The translations under genes and the position numbers were made by a program. 64,000 nucleotides of DNA from Bacteroidales bacterium (lineage in GTDB: Bacteria > Bacteroidota > Bacteroidia > Bacteroidales > UBA932). The DNA lies in contig JAEEQS010000004.1 of assembly GCA_016285455.1 (NCBI GenBank), positions 98,217-162,216 of the forward strand, read 5' to 3'. How positions within the stretch are numbered: position 1 is the stretch's first letter; each line of letters begins with the position of its first letter. The notes below the pieces were generated by a model. That model was not told the origin of the DNA, did not search any database, and saw nothing but the letters and a program-made list of their open reading frames with translations. This document shows positions 7,928 through 16,820 of the stretch, piece by piece.

Positions 7928-10189
7928 ATGAAAAAGTTATTGGAATTTGGATTATTGTCATTATTCGCTTTATCATTTGCGGGCGGATGCAGCAAGAACG
8001 ATAATGCATTGCCAGAGGATAATGACGTTCCCAAATACCGTCTTTCTGTAAAAGCTGACAAAGGCTCAAATGACCCTTCTACAAAAGCTCTTTCATTAGA
8101 AAACAGAAACGGGAAACACTATCTTGCAGCCTATTGGGAAACCAGCGATGCTATTTATGTTCATAACGGCCGTGAAGGCGGCCAATTAGGAATACTTCAT
8201 CCTAGGGATAATGGTGCTAATGTCTATCTCGACGGAGAGATTTCCGGAAATCTTAAAGCAGGCGATTATCTTTGTTTTTCCTATCCTGTTTTTTCTTTTG
8301 ACTGTAACTATACAGGCCAGGACGGAACACTTGAGAAGATTGCCAAAAGCTATGATTACGCCTTTGCAGACGCTTACATCACATCTATAAACGGTTCAAA
8401 TATAACATTAGATCAGCTGAGGTTCTTTTCTCAGCAGGCAATAGTTAAATTCACTCTCGTTGATGCAGGTGGCAATCCTATATATCCCACAAAATTGACG
8501 TTAACTGCAAAAGATGCCCAAAACGCAGATCTTCTAATTTTATCAGGAGGGAATACAGGAAATCTTGAAATAAACATAGACCAGAAGGTTCCTCACAACG
8601 AAATTTTTGTTGCCCTGAGTCTAATGGGAACCTCAACCGCTGCGTCTTTCAAGCTAGTGGCTTCTGTCGGTGAGCAAATTACCTATGTTTACGAGAGAAG
8701 TGCTGAAACCACTTTTGAGACTGAAAGGTACTACGAGATCAAGGTTAAGCTCAGCGATATGACCGTTAATCCTTCAATCGGTATCAATGACATAAAATTC
8801 AACTTCGATTTTACGGAGAACGGCTCTGCGTGGACGAAAGAAGGACCTATTTTCGTATTCTTTGATGACGTTACAACCGGCTATTATTTAATTATTCGCG
8901 ATGCAGATGGCTGGCAGCCTGGGGAGTTCGTTGACCTTGGTGGTACACAGGCATCCGATTTGCTTAAAAACGGCACTGCTACAGCCGTTTTCCTGGACTG
9001 GGGAGACAAGCTGGATGTAACTCCAGTAACTTATTCCAATGGGAAATGGAAATTCCTTAGAGGAGGCAGCGCAACTGAGGGATGGAAATATTTGAGCGCA
9101 AATAAAGTTCCTTGTACGGTTTCTGCCGTCAGCGTTGGAGGCACTGAGACTATCTCTCTGAATTCTTCCATATCAATGACTGAACCGTCGGGCAATGCCA
9201 TTGCTATTGACCCTGGCCTTTATGGAACATACTTTACCAAGTTTGCCTGCAACAACCTGATTCCTGCAGGACTGGCTTCAATTTCTTCAGACGGAACGGT
9301 AAACGATGTAGACGGAACTGCCGGCCAGTGGTGTAATGTGATTTCATATTATGCGTGCGCAAAGCTGGTTCCTTCTCCTGACGATGTATATTATTACGCT
9401 CTTCACGCCAACAATCCGTCTGTAGACGATCCTGATTTTTATTACCACATTTTCGACGAAAGCAACACGCGCCTTGCCCTTGTTGGTTCTTCTTACCCTC
9501 ACGCGGTAATTTCCAGCACAGGAGCGGACTGGCTCCAGGTTGGCAGAGACCATTATGTTACCATAAGGGACAAAACCTGGTGGTCAACAAATCTTTCAAG
9601 CGACAAGGTGATGCCATTGCCTAATCCTTGGACATCAGCAGAGTTCCCTTGGACTACAGAAAACCAATGGAATCCTACACGCTATCTAGCCAGTTTGAGT
9701 GAAGCTATGTTCTACGACGGTTCTGTTCTGCCTGATCCATTTAACTGGTACAATGATAATTACTATATCCATCATTTTGTCAACATATTTGACATAAAAG
9801 GACTTATACTGGCAGACAAGAATGATGTTACAAAATTCATTTTCCTCCCTCTTCTGGTTAACAATCACGACGATTTCATTTTCTACGCTGGAGTAGGCCA
9901 GAGCGCCGAAGACCAGCTTATGTACCATTCCAATTGGCATTATTGGGCAAAAGGCTTCGCGTATGATTTATACATTCACGCTCATTATGACGATGGAAGA
10001 GATGACAGATATTGGGGCTACCATAGGACTTCCACAATCCATATTCCTTCTTACGGCAGCAGTTTTTATCCTTGCTATAATGGCGCGGATTTGTGGAATA
10101 ATGTGTTTATACCGGATTACGGAGTGGTTTCAACCAACAATATTGAAAATGTTCAATTGCAATTCCCTGTTCGTCCGGTAAAGCCTTAA
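7928..10189 (+). CDS. Large surface lipoprotein with fimbrillin-like N-terminal half
   Basis: A 753-residue lipoprotein: signal peptide and lipobox SFAGGC (Cys21), then a polar linker. Residues about 35-285 look like the fimbrillin/Mfa-like beta-sandwich of Bacteroidales: TKALS early, a 'W-x-x-x-D-x-I-x-V' strand (YWETSDAIYVHN), FFSQQAIVKFTL and a strand ending YYEIKVKL. Residues about 290-753 are a separate aromatic-rich region with no domain I can name; its end (WAKGFAYDLYIHAH ... LQFPVRPV) resembles the last strands of FISUMP-type modules, where a 'YW-S ... A-Y-x-L ... VRPV' pattern recurs. Probably surface-exposed and possibly adhesive. Promoter at 7889-7896. Downstream on the same strand lie two micro-genes and a PepSY-like gene, perhaps one unit. 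Confidence 0.75.
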   Translation: MKKLLEFGLLSLFALSFAGGCSKNDNALPEDNDVPKYRLSVKADKGSNDPSTKALSLENRNGKHYLAAYWETSDAIYVHNGREGGQLGILHPRDNGANVYLDGEISGNLKAGDYLCFSYPVFSFDCNYTGQDGTLEKIAKSYDYAFADAYITSINGSNITLDQLRFFSQQAIVKFTLVDAGGNPIYPTKLTLTAKDAQNADLLILSGGNTGNLEINIDQKVPHNEIFVALSLMGTSTAASFKLVASVGEQITYVYERSAETTFETERYYEIKVKLSDMTVNPSIGINDIKFNFDFTENGSAWTKEGPIFVFFDDVTTGYYLIIRDADGWQPGEFVDLGGTQASDLLKNGTATAVFLDWGDKLDVTPVTYSNGKWKFLRGGSATEGWKYLSANKVPCTVSAVSVGGTETISLNSSISMTEPSGNAIAIDPGLYGTYFTKFACNNLIPAGLASISSDGTVNDVDGTAGQWCNVISYYACAKLVPSPDDVYYYALHANNPSVDDPDFYYHIFDESNTRLALVGSSYPHAVISSTGADWLQVGRDHYVTIRDKTWWSTNLSSDKVMPLPNPWTSAEFPWTTENQWNPTRYLASLSEAMFYDGSVLPDPFNWYNDNYYIHHFVNIFDIKGLILADKNDVTKFIFLPLLVNNHDDFIFYAGVGQSAEDQLMYHSNWHYWAKGFAYDLYIHAHYDDGRDDRYWGYHRTSTIHIPSYGSSFYPCYNGADLWNNVFIPDYGVVSTNNIENVQLQFPVRPVKP

Positions 10190-10245
10190 GACATCACTGA
10201 GAAAACATAATAACTTATTTGATTATTTTTTTAGACAATTACAAT

Positions 10246-10386
10246 ATGACAAAGCAATATCAAACCCCAGAGACTAAAGAATATCTGATTCAGACAGAGA
10301 ATTCTTTGCTTGACAACATCAGCGCAAAGCGCGGCGGCAGCAATGGCGATGGCTATGGAGCAGCAGAAGAAGATTATTGGCCATAA
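10246..10386 (+). CDS. 46-residue 'YxTPE' micro-protein
   Basis: A short ORF (ATG 10246, TAA 10384-10386) in the gap after the fimbrillin-like gene. It begins MTKQYQTPETKEYLIQTENS, passes through a GG pair (AKRGGSNGDG, residues 27-36) and ends in an acidic aromatic tail (EEDYWP). Short Bacteroidales peptides with a 'Y-x-x-P-E ... L' start and a glycine-rich tail are common next to surface lipoproteins; I recall the pattern but not a function. It has no signal peptide. The Gly-Gly could be a leader cleavage site of a modified or exported peptide, which is speculation. The codon pattern fits the neighbours, and it stands 56 nt after one gene and 24 nt before the next micro-gene. Confidence 0.62.
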   Translation: MTKQYQTPETKEYLIQTENSLLDNISAKRGGSNGDGYGAAEEDYWP

Positions 10387-10410
10387 TCACTATTATCATT
10401 TTTGCAGAGT

Positions 10411-10509
10411 ATGAAAAAATTATTGACGCTCATACTGTTTTCAGCTTTGGCCGTTTTGTATTCGGGCTGCAGCAAGGCTGAGAATGTTTTTTTTGATTTA
10501 AACACTTAA
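10411..10509 (+). CDS. 32-residue lipopeptide (micro-lipoprotein)
   Basis: ATG 10411 to TAA 10507-10509 encodes a classic lysine-plus-hydrophobic signal (MKKLLTLILFSALAVLYSGC) in which Cys20 would be lipidated, followed by only 12 more residues (SKAENVFFDLNT). If processed as a lipoprotein the product is a 13-residue lipopeptide. The ORF ends 4 nt before the PepSY-like gene, so coupling is possible. It contains a run of eight T; shifting the frame there in either direction meets a stop at once, so it is not a simple frameshifted remnant of a longer lipoprotein. It could instead be a translational leader for the next gene. Confidence 0.55.
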   Translation: MKKLLTLILFSALAVLYSGCSKAENVFFDLNT

Positions 10510-10513
10510 TACA

Positions 10514-10954
10514 ATGAAAAGAATCAATTTGATTTGGGCAGCAATTATCTGCCTGTTTGTTGGTTCAGCCTGCATGGCCCACGACAAAATTATTCCTGTA
10601 ACTCAGCTTCCAGCCGAGGCTCAGACGTTCATCAAGACATATTTTGCAGACAAGACTGTAGCTTACTGCAAGAAAGATTATGAAGGAATGAGCTACAAAT
10701 TTGAAGTCAAGTTCAACGACGGAACTGAGGTAGATTTTGACAAGAAAGGTGTTTGGGACAAGGTAGACTGCAAGTTTGCTGCCGTGCCAGCAGCGCTGGT
10801 GCCTGAGATGATAGCAAACTATGTGACTTCAAGTTATCCCGGAGCATCTATTGTAAAGATAGACAAGGAACGCTACGGCTATGAGATTGAGCTTTCCAAT
10901 GACCTGGAACTCAAGTTCGACAGAAACGGCAATCTCTTTGACATAGACGACTAG
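10514..10954 (+). CDS. PepSY-like (DUF2874-type) secreted protein
   Basis: A 146-residue exported protein. The signal peptide (about 1-20, ending FVGSAC) could be cleaved by signal peptidase I or II. The mature part holds two similar PepSY-like half-repeats, each a helix followed by a beta-hairpin ending in a 'F-D-x-x-G' turn: residues about 30-85 (LPAEAQTFIKTYF ... EVDFDKKGVWD) and about 90-146 (VPEMIANYVTSSYPG ... ELKFDRNGNLFDID). This is the arrangement of the Bacteroidota 'putative beta-lactamase-inhibitor-like, PepSY-like' family; biochemical role unknown. It follows the lipopeptide gene by 4 nt and precedes DUF4492-cydAB by 7 nt, so it may be co-transcribed with the cytochrome bd genes. 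Confidence 0.85.
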   Translation: MKRINLIWAAIICLFVGSACMAHDKIIPVTQLPAEAQTFIKTYFADKTVAYCKKDYEGMSYKFEVKFNDGTEVDFDKKGVWDKVDCKFAAVPAALVPEMIANYVTSSYPGASIVKIDKERYGYEIELSNDLELKFDRNGNLFDIDD

Positions 10955-10961
10955 ACCTGCC

Positions 10962-11171
10962 TTGAACATCTTTAGAAGGGTATATGACTTTTATCTTTCC
11001 GGCTTCCGCAATATGGAAGTCGGAAAGACCCTTTGGATAATAATCCTGATAAAGCTCGTAGTCATATTCCTGATTCTGAGGATATTTTTCTTTAAGCCCG
11101 AACTCTCTTCCTACGATTCTGACGAGCAGAAGGCATCTCACGTTATTGAAAACCTGACTAAACTACCTTGA
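10962..11171 (+). CDS. DUF4492 small membrane protein upstream of cydA
   Basis: A 69-residue protein with an amphipathic N-terminus (RVYDFYLSGFRNMEVGKTLW), one membrane helix (about 24-44, WIIILIKLVVIFLILRIFFF) and a polar tail. This is the DUF4492 family, found directly ahead of cytochrome bd genes in Bacteroidota. No ATG fits; TTG at 10962 is the only upstream start before an in-frame stop at 10944 and gives the expected family N-terminus. The stop is 1 nt before the cydA ATG, so it is almost certainly translated with cydAB and may be an assembly or accessory subunit of the oxidase (inference from linkage). Confidence 0.85.
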   Translation: MNIFRRVYDFYLSGFRNMEVGKTLWIIILIKLVVIFLILRIFFFKPELSSYDSDEQKASHVIENLTKLP

Positions 11172-11172
11172 T

Positions 11173-12744
11173 ATGTTACTGTCTTCATTAGTAGACGCTT
11201 CTCGATTGCAGTTCGCGCTCACGGCTATGTATCACTGGCTGTTTGTTCCGTTAACTCTTGGGCTGGGAATCCTGATAGCGATCTTTGAAACAAAATATTA
11301 CAGGAGCGGCGATGAATCCTGGAAAAAGCTGACTCAGTTCTGGAGCAGAATTTTTGCCGTGAACTTTGCCTGTGGAGTGGCAACGGGAATAATCCTGGAA
11401 TTTGAATTCGGAACGAACTGGAGTAACTACTCCTGGTTTGTGGGAGACATATTCGGAGCGCCGCTGGCAATAGAAGGAATATTTGCCTTCTTCCTGGAAA
11501 GTACTTTCTTTGCCGTAATGTACTTTGGCTGGAACAAGGTAAGCAAGGGTTTCCACCTGTTGAGCACTTGGCTAACTGCAATAGGGGCAAACATTTCCGC
11601 TTATTGGATCCTTACCGCCAACGGATGGATGCAGAACCCTGTAGGAGTGGCATTCAATCCGGCAACAGCCCGTAACGAGATGACCGATTTCTGGGGAATA
11701 GTATTCTCTTCCACGACTTTATCTAAATTCTCCCACAGCGTAATGAGCGGCTTTTTGGTTGCCGCAATCGTGGTAATCGCGATTTCCTGCTGGTACCTTA
11801 AGAAAAAGAGAAACAAGGAATTCTCAATGCGCAGCATAAAGTACGCAGGTTTCTTCGGGCTTTTCGCGATTGTAATGCTGATGGTTACAGGCCACAGCTC
11901 AGCTGTTACAGTGGCAAAGACTCAGCCTATGAAGCTAGCCGCAATGGAAGGCCTCTATCGCGGAGAAAACGGTACTCCTCTTGTAGGGGTGGGGCTTCTG
12001 AACCCAAAGAAAGAATGGAACAATGATGAAGACCCGTATCTTTTCCATATCTCCATTCCAAAAGGACTTTCTTTCCTTGCCAATATGGATTTTGACAGTT
12101 ATGTCCCAGGCATAAACGACATCATAGAAGGCGGTTACAAATATGTGGACAAGAATGGGGAGGAAAAGACGGCCATTTCTTTCCAGGAAAAAGTGGAAAG
12201 GGGAAATATGGCAAGAAGGGCGCTTGCTCTCTATGGCCAGCACAAAGACAATCCGGATACTTTGGTAAAGAATCAGGTTCTTTCTCAGGCCCAGCAGTAT
12301 CTGGACGAGAACTTTGAGTATTTCGGATACGGATTTCTCAAGGATCCTAAGGAAAGCATACCGAACGTTCCGGTAACTTTCTATTCGTTCAGGATTATGG
12401 TAATGCTGGGAGGATATTTCATACTCTTCCTTCTTGTGTGCCTGTGGATGTGGAAGAAGAAAATAATAGAGAATAAGAAGTGGTTCATTTTCATCGCGAT
12501 AGTATCCGTTCCACTCGTTTATATCTGTGCCGAGGCCGGGTGGATTGTAGCTGAAGTGGGAAGGCAGCCTTGGACAATACAGGATCTGCTGCCAGTACAG
12601 GCTTCTGTTTCAGGTGTCTCTTCCGGAAACGTTTGGACTACATTCATAATCTTTGCGGTTCTGTTTACAACGCTTCTGATCGCTGAGCTGAAGATTGCAT
12701 TCAACCAGATTAAGAAGGGCCCTGAAGGTATTAAATGGAATTAA
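11173..12744 (+). CDS. cydA: Cytochrome bd quinol oxidase subunit I
   Basis: A 523-residue membrane subunit carrying all three hemes of the bd oxidase, which oxidises quinol and reduces O2 to water at high affinity. The axial His of heme b595/d is His21 in MYHWLF; the heme b558 ligands are the His of KFSHSVMSGF and the Met in FRIMVML; the quinol-site signature GRQPW is near residue 460. About nine transmembrane helices can be followed. The long hydrophilic stretch between about 260 and 395 is the quinol (Q) loop and looks full-length. In an anaerobe it protects against oxygen or allows growth in nanoaerobic niches. It sits in a DUF4492-cydA-cydB unit. Confidence 0.97.
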   Translation: MLLSSLVDASRLQFALTAMYHWLFVPLTLGLGILIAIFETKYYRSGDESWKKLTQFWSRIFAVNFACGVATGIILEFEFGTNWSNYSWFVGDIFGAPLAIEGIFAFFLESTFFAVMYFGWNKVSKGFHLLSTWLTAIGANISAYWILTANGWMQNPVGVAFNPATARNEMTDFWGIVFSSTTLSKFSHSVMSGFLVAAIVVIAISCWYLKKKRNKEFSMRSIKYAGFFGLFAIVMLMVTGHSSAVTVAKTQPMKLAAMEGLYRGENGTPLVGVGLLNPKKEWNNDEDPYLFHISIPKGLSFLANMDFDSYVPGINDIIEGGYKYVDKNGEEKTAISFQEKVERGNMARRALALYGQHKDNPDTLVKNQVLSQAQQYLDENFEYFGYGFLKDPKESIPNVPVTFYSFRIMVMLGGYFILFLLVCLWMWKKKIIENKKWFIFIAIVSVPLVYICAEAGWIVAEVGRQPWTIQDLLPVQASVSGVSSGNVWTTFIIFAVLFTTLLIAELKIAFNQIKKGPEGIKWN

Positions 12745-12770
12745 TCGTCTGACTTTAAACTGAATATATT

Positions 12771-13913
12771 ATGGCAACATATCATTTTCTTCAACTTTAC
12801 TGGTGGGCGATAGTATCCATTTTGGGAGCAGCGCTTGTGTTTCTGATGTTTGTCCAGGGAGGGCAGACTCTTCTTGGCGGAGTGGCTAAAACAGAAGAGG
12901 AAAAAAAGCTTCTCCTGGGCCTTCTGGGGCATAAATGGGAACTCACATTCACTACGCTGGTAACTTTTGGCGGAGCGGCTTTCGCTTCGTTCCCGCTGTT
13001 CTATTCAACAAGTTTCGGCGGAGCCTATTGGCTGTGGATAATTATTCTTCTGAGCTTTGTGGTGCAAGCTTTCTCTTACGAATTCAGAAGCAATGAGAAG
13101 AATCTTCTGGGAAAGGGTACATATGAGATCTTCCTTAAACTGAATGGATTGCTGGGAACATTATTGGTGGGAGTTGCAGTTGCAACATTCATATCTGGCG
13201 GAAACTATGCTATGGACAAGTTGAGCGTAACCGTTCCGTCTGCTAACATAGTATCTTACTGGACAAACGATTACAGAGGCCTTGAACTTATCTTCAAGCC
13301 TTTTAACCTGCTGCTGGGCATTGTGGTATTCCTTGCCGCAAGAACTCTGGGAATGCTCTATGTGTTTGGCCAGTGTTCAAAAATGGAAGGGGACACAGCA
13401 TCTGATATTGCTTCAAGATGCCAGAGCAAGCTAATAGTTACGGCAATAGGATTTGTGCTTTTCTTTGTAGCCTTTGTGGTTTGCATGTTTCTTTCTACTG
13501 GCTACAGGGTGGATACTTCATCAGCGTTGTTCAATGGAGTAGACGGCCCTATCGTTGAAGAAAAATATGCTTATCTGCATAATATGCTGCATTTCTGGTG
13601 GATAGCCGCTATCTTCCTGATAGGGGTTGTGATTGTGCTCATAGGACTTGGAAGGACTCTGCTGAAGGGCAAGCCATCTTTTTACCTGACCGGACTGGGA
13701 GTTTTCCTGGCTGTTCTTGGAATCCTTTTGAACATAGGCTTCGGCGATATGGCATACTTCCATTCCCTGAACGATGTGCAGAATTCACTGACTCTCTACA
13801 ACAGCTCATCTAGCCTCTACACTCTCAAAACAATGGCCTGGGTATCTCTGGCAGTGCCATTTGTGATACTTTACATTGGATATGTCTGGAAGAAGATGAC
13901 GGCGGTAAAATAG
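12771..13913 (+). CDS. cydB: Cytochrome bd quinol oxidase subunit II
   Basis: A 380-residue integral membrane protein with about eight or nine hydrophobic helices. It starts MATYHFLQLYWWAIVSILGA and has the early MFVQGGQTLLG segment of CydB. It pairs with CydA to form the bd oxidase in the inner membrane; it carries no heme but shapes the oxygen and proton paths. It starts 26 nt after cydA and is followed after 6 nt by a symporter gene on the same strand. Confidence 0.95.
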   Translation: MATYHFLQLYWWAIVSILGAALVFLMFVQGGQTLLGGVAKTEEEKKLLLGLLGHKWELTFTTLVTFGGAAFASFPLFYSTSFGGAYWLWIIILLSFVVQAFSYEFRSNEKNLLGKGTYEIFLKLNGLLGTLLVGVAVATFISGGNYAMDKLSVTVPSANIVSYWTNDYRGLELIFKPFNLLLGIVVFLAARTLGMLYVFGQCSKMEGDTASDIASRCQSKLIVTAIGFVLFFVAFVVCMFLSTGYRVDTSSALFNGVDGPIVEEKYAYLHNMLHFWWIAAIFLIGVVIVLIGLGRTLLKGKPSFYLTGLGVFLAVLGILLNIGFGDMAYFHSLNDVQNSLTLYNSSSSLYTLKTMAWVSLAVPFVILYIGYVWKKMTAVK

Positions 13914-13919
13914 GGGTTT

Positions 13920-15116
13920 ATGGAACAGGAAAAGAAAAGATTCAAGTTCGGGCTTCTGCCCAGAGTTCTGGTTGCAATAGCATTGGGTATAGTATGTTCT
14001 CTATTCTTCCCGATGTGGGCTGCAAGAGCCGTTGCCACTTTCAACTCACTATTCGGAAATTTCCTGGCTTTCATTATTCCACTACTTATACTTGGACTTG
14101 TGGCACCAGGCATCGCAGAGATGGGAAAAAGCGCTGGAAAACTGCTACTAATAACGGTTGCTCTGGCTTATACTTCCACATTGCTGGCTGGCTACTTTTC
14201 CTATTTCACCTGTAAATTAGCTTATCCTCTCATTCTTGTCAGGGACCCGTCTTTCGCGCTGGCCTCAATTAGCGAATCATCTTCAATCCAGCCTTTTTTC
14301 ACGATAGATATGGCTCCTGCATTCGGCGTGATGACAGCTCTTGTGCTGGCTTTCGTTCTGGGATTAGGTGCAGCCTACACAAATAGCGAGACACTTGTAA
14401 AAGTGCTGGGAGAATTCCGTAACATCATCAACCTTACAATAAAGAACGTTTTCATCCCGCTGCTTCCGTTCTTCATTTTCGGAATCTTCCTGATTCTGGG
14501 AATGGACGGGCAGGTGGCACCGGTTCTGAAACTCTTCCTGAAGGTAATCCTGGTGATATTCGCCATTCACGTGGTATTCCTTATCCTTCAGTTCCTTGTG
14601 GCAGGGGCAATCAGCGGAAAGAATCCGTTCAAGGCTCTTTGGACTATGATGCCGGCCTATGTTACTGCTCTTGGTACCCAGTCATCCGCTGCTACCATCC
14701 CGGTTACTCTTGCTCAGGCTAGAAAGAACGGCGTTGACAACGGAGTGAGTTCATTTACGGTTCCTCTATGCGCCACAATACATCTGGCTGGCAGCACGCT
14801 GAAGATAGTTGCCTGCGCATACGCCATAATGTATATGATGGGGCTGCCGTGCGGAATAGGGCTTTACACGGGCTTTATCTTTATGCTTGGAGTCACTATG
14901 GTTGCGGCTCCGGGAGTTCCGGGCGGAGCCATTATGGCCGCACTTGCCGTGCTGGAGTCTGTTCTGGGATTCGATGCCACACTCCAGGCGCTTATGATAG
15001 CGCTCTACATTACAATGGATAGTTTCGGTACCGCCTGCAACGTTACCGGAGACGGTGCCATTGCCTTGATAGTAAATACTATTTGGCGAAAGCGACAGAG
15101 CGGGACTCGCGGATAA
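13920..15116 (+). CDS. Dicarboxylate/amino acid:cation symporter (DAACS family)
   Basis: A 398-residue inner-membrane transporter of the GltP/DctA type. It has about eight membrane helices and the family's re-entrant serine-rich motif [16 protein letters not shown] (near 244-259), plus the C-terminal [13 protein letters not shown] segment. Family members import C4-dicarboxylates, glutamate/aspartate or serine/threonine with Na+ or H+; the substrate here cannot be read from sequence. It follows cydB by 6 nt. The last 38 nt overlap the 3' end of rny on the other strand (15079-15116), so the two genes share coding DNA in antisense. Confidence 0.9.
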   Translation: MEQEKKRFKFGLLPRVLVAIALGIVCSLFFPMWAARAVATFNSLFGNFLAFIIPLLILGLVAPGIAEMGKSAGKLLLITVALAYTSTLLAGYFSYFTCKLAYPLILVRDPSFALASISESSSIQPFFTIDMAPAFGVMTALVLAFVLGLGAAYTNSETLVKVLGEFRNIINLTIKNVFIPLLPFFIFGIFLILGMDGQVAPVLKLFLKVILVIFAIHVVFLILQFLVAGAISGKNPFKALWTMMPAYVTALGTQSSAATIPVTLAQARKNGVDNGVSSFTVPLCATIHLAGSTLKIVACAYAIMYMMGLPCGIGLYTGFIFMLGVTMVAAPGVPGGAIMAALAVLESVLGFDATLQALMIALYITMDSFGTACNVTGDGAIALIVNTIWRKRQSGTRG

Positions 15117-16614
15117 CGGTGATCTTCACCTGTCCCGGATAGGTCATCTCGTTCTGGATACGCTTTGCGATTTCTGCAGACAAGGTCTCGATATCCTTAT
15201 CTGAAACCTGCTCGCTTCCAACGATAACCCTTAGTTCCCTTCCTGCCTGGATCGCGTAAGTCTTGGTCACTCCCGGATAGCTCAGAGCAATGTCTTCCAT
15301 ATCCTTCAGACGCTTGATATAGCTCTCGATAACCTCTCTTCTGGCACCTGGCCTTGCGCCTGAAATAGCATCGGCGACCATAACAAGAGGGGAAATGAGG
15401 CTTGTCATCTCGATTTCCTCGTGATGGGCTCCAATGGCATTGCAAACGTCTGGTTTTTCCTTGTACTTTTCAGCCATCCTCATTCCAAGCATTGCGTGAG
15501 GAAGTTCAGGATCTTCTTCGCATACCTTTCCGATATCGTGGAGAAGGCCGGCTCTCTTGGCTACCTTTGCGTTCAGGCCGAGCTCGGAAGCCATAGTTGC
15601 GCAGATGTTGGCAACTTCTCTGGAGTGCTGCAGAAGATTCTGGCCGTAGGATGAACGGTATTTCATTCTTCCTACAAGCTTTACAAGCTCTATGTTAAGG
15701 CCGTGGATGCCAAGGTCTATGCAAGTGCGCTTTCCGGTTTCAAGAATCTCGTCTTCAAGCTGTTTCTTGACTTTGTCCACAACCTCTTCTATTCTTGCAG
15801 GATGGATCCTTCCATCTGCCACCAGTTGATGGAGAGCAAGTCTTGCAACCTCTCTCCTTACAGGATCGAATGCGGAAAGAAGAATGGCCTCAGGAGTATC
15901 GTCAACCACGATTTCAACGCCAGTGGCTGCTTCCAGGGCGCGGATGTTCCTTCCTTCACGGCCGATAATCCTTCCCTTGATTTCGTCGTTGTCTATATTG
16001 AAGACGGTAACTGCATTTTCTATGGCAACTTCAGGAGCAGTCCTCTGGATAGTGTTGATGACAATTCTCTTGGCTTCCTTGGATGCGCTCAGGCGAGCCT
16101 CGTCCATAACATCGTTGATATAGGACTGGGCATCTGTCCTGGCCTCTGCCTTCATTGCCTCCATAAGATGCTTCTTTGCTTCTTCCGCACTCATTCCGGC
16201 AATGTTCTCAATCTTGATGATCTCCTGTTGGCGGAGTTTCTCGTATTCCTCGCTTTTCTTGGCAACTATATCTGCCTGAAGGCGGAGGTTGTTGCGAATG
16301 GCCTCAATTTCCTTTTCCCTCTTGCCCATCTCGGAGGCCTGCTGATTAATCTGAAGCTCTTTCTGCTTTACACGGTTTTCGGTCTCCCTTAAAGCGTTGT
16401 TCTTGTTGTTTATGTACTGTTCATGCTCGGTTTTGAGCTGAAGGAATTTCTCCTTGGCCTGGAATATCTTTTCTTTCTTGATATCCTCGCCTTCTTTTTC
16501 AGCCTCCAGAAGGATCTTGGATTTCTTTCCCTTGAGGACGATCGGGCGGGCAATGAGGAAACCGATGACGAGTCCCGCGATCAAGGCTGCAATTGGTATC
16601 AGTATGTTTTCCAT
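15079..16614 (-). CDS. rny: Ribonuclease Y
   Basis: A 511-residue membrane-anchored endoribonuclease that starts mRNA decay. The order is one N-terminal membrane helix (4-22), a long charged coiled coil (about 30-190), a KH RNA-binding domain with IGREGRNIR at 217-225 and an HD domain with His330, His359-Asp360 (LLHDIGK) and the His397-His398 pair as metal ligands. The length fits the family (about 510-520). It lies downstream of zapA and the 6S RNA candidate and may share their transcript. Its 3' end overlaps the symporter gene by 38 nt. Confidence 0.96.
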   Translation of the reverse strand: MENILIPIAALIAGLVIGFLIARPIVLKGKKSKILLEAEKEGEDIKKEKIFQAKEKFLQLKTEHEQYINNKNNALRETENRVKQKELQINQQASEMGKREKEIEAIRNNLRLQADIVAKKSEEYEKLRQQEIIKIENIAGMSAEEAKKHLMEAMKAEARTDAQSYINDVMDEARLSASKEAKRIVINTIQRTAPEVAIENAVTVFNIDNDEIKGRIIGREGRNIRALEAATGVEIVVDDTPEAILLSAFDPVRREVARLALHQLVADGRIHPARIEEVVDKVKKQLEDEILETGKRTCIDLGIHGLNIELVKLVGRMKYRSSYGQNLLQHSREVANICATMASELGLNAKVAKRAGLLHDIGKVCEEDPELPHAMLGMRMAEKYKEKPDVCNAIGAHHEEIEMTSLISPLVMVADAISGARPGARREVIESYIKRLKDMEDIALSYPGVTKTYAIQAGRELRVIVGSEQVSDKDIETLSAEIAKRIQNEMTYPGQVKITVIRESRSVAFAK

Positions 16615-16635
16615 AATGGTATATATATATTAAAA

Positions 16636-16820
16636 AGCCGGTGGGAGGACTGTTTTCGAAAAAATCTTATATGATAAGATTTGGGCCCTGTTTCAGACGC
16701 TGGCTTCCAACGTCCCGCATGCGGAATCCCCCTAAAGGTAACCTAGGCCTGTCATTGTCTGACCTTATAGAGCCCGGGATTGTTTTAGTGTTGATTTTCG
16801 CAAAGAGCCTCCCGCCGGCT
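16636..16820 (-). ncRNA. ssrS: Probable 6S RNA between zapA and rny
   Basis: The 194-bp gap between rny and zapA is almost filled by a 185-nt rod-shaped RNA. The ends (16636-16648 and 16808-16820) pair over 13 bp with one G-U. Read on the minus strand, a large central bubble follows: its 5' side is about 30 nt without structure, and its 3' side holds a small hairpin (AAAUCUUA ... UAAGAUUU). Then come a GGGCUCU/AGGGCCC helix, a UCAGAC/GUCUGA helix and apical hairpins. This is the 6S RNA plan (sigma70-RNA polymerase decoy), and the minus orientation puts the bubble hairpin on the 3' side as in known 6S RNAs. The 3' end runs into a U-tract, which supports the strand. Linkage to zapA is also seen in enterobacteria. 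The 5' end touches the zapA stop codon, so processing from the zapA transcript or a promoter inside zapA is likely. Confidence 0.75.

Noticed and set aside
15703..16392. 229-codon plus-strand ORF inside rny
   Set aside because: Antisense shadow of the coiled-coil coding region of rny.
16619..16630. TATATATATAT tract between rny and the 6S RNA candidate
   Set aside because: Too short to call a repeat; part of the AT-rich tail after the RNA.
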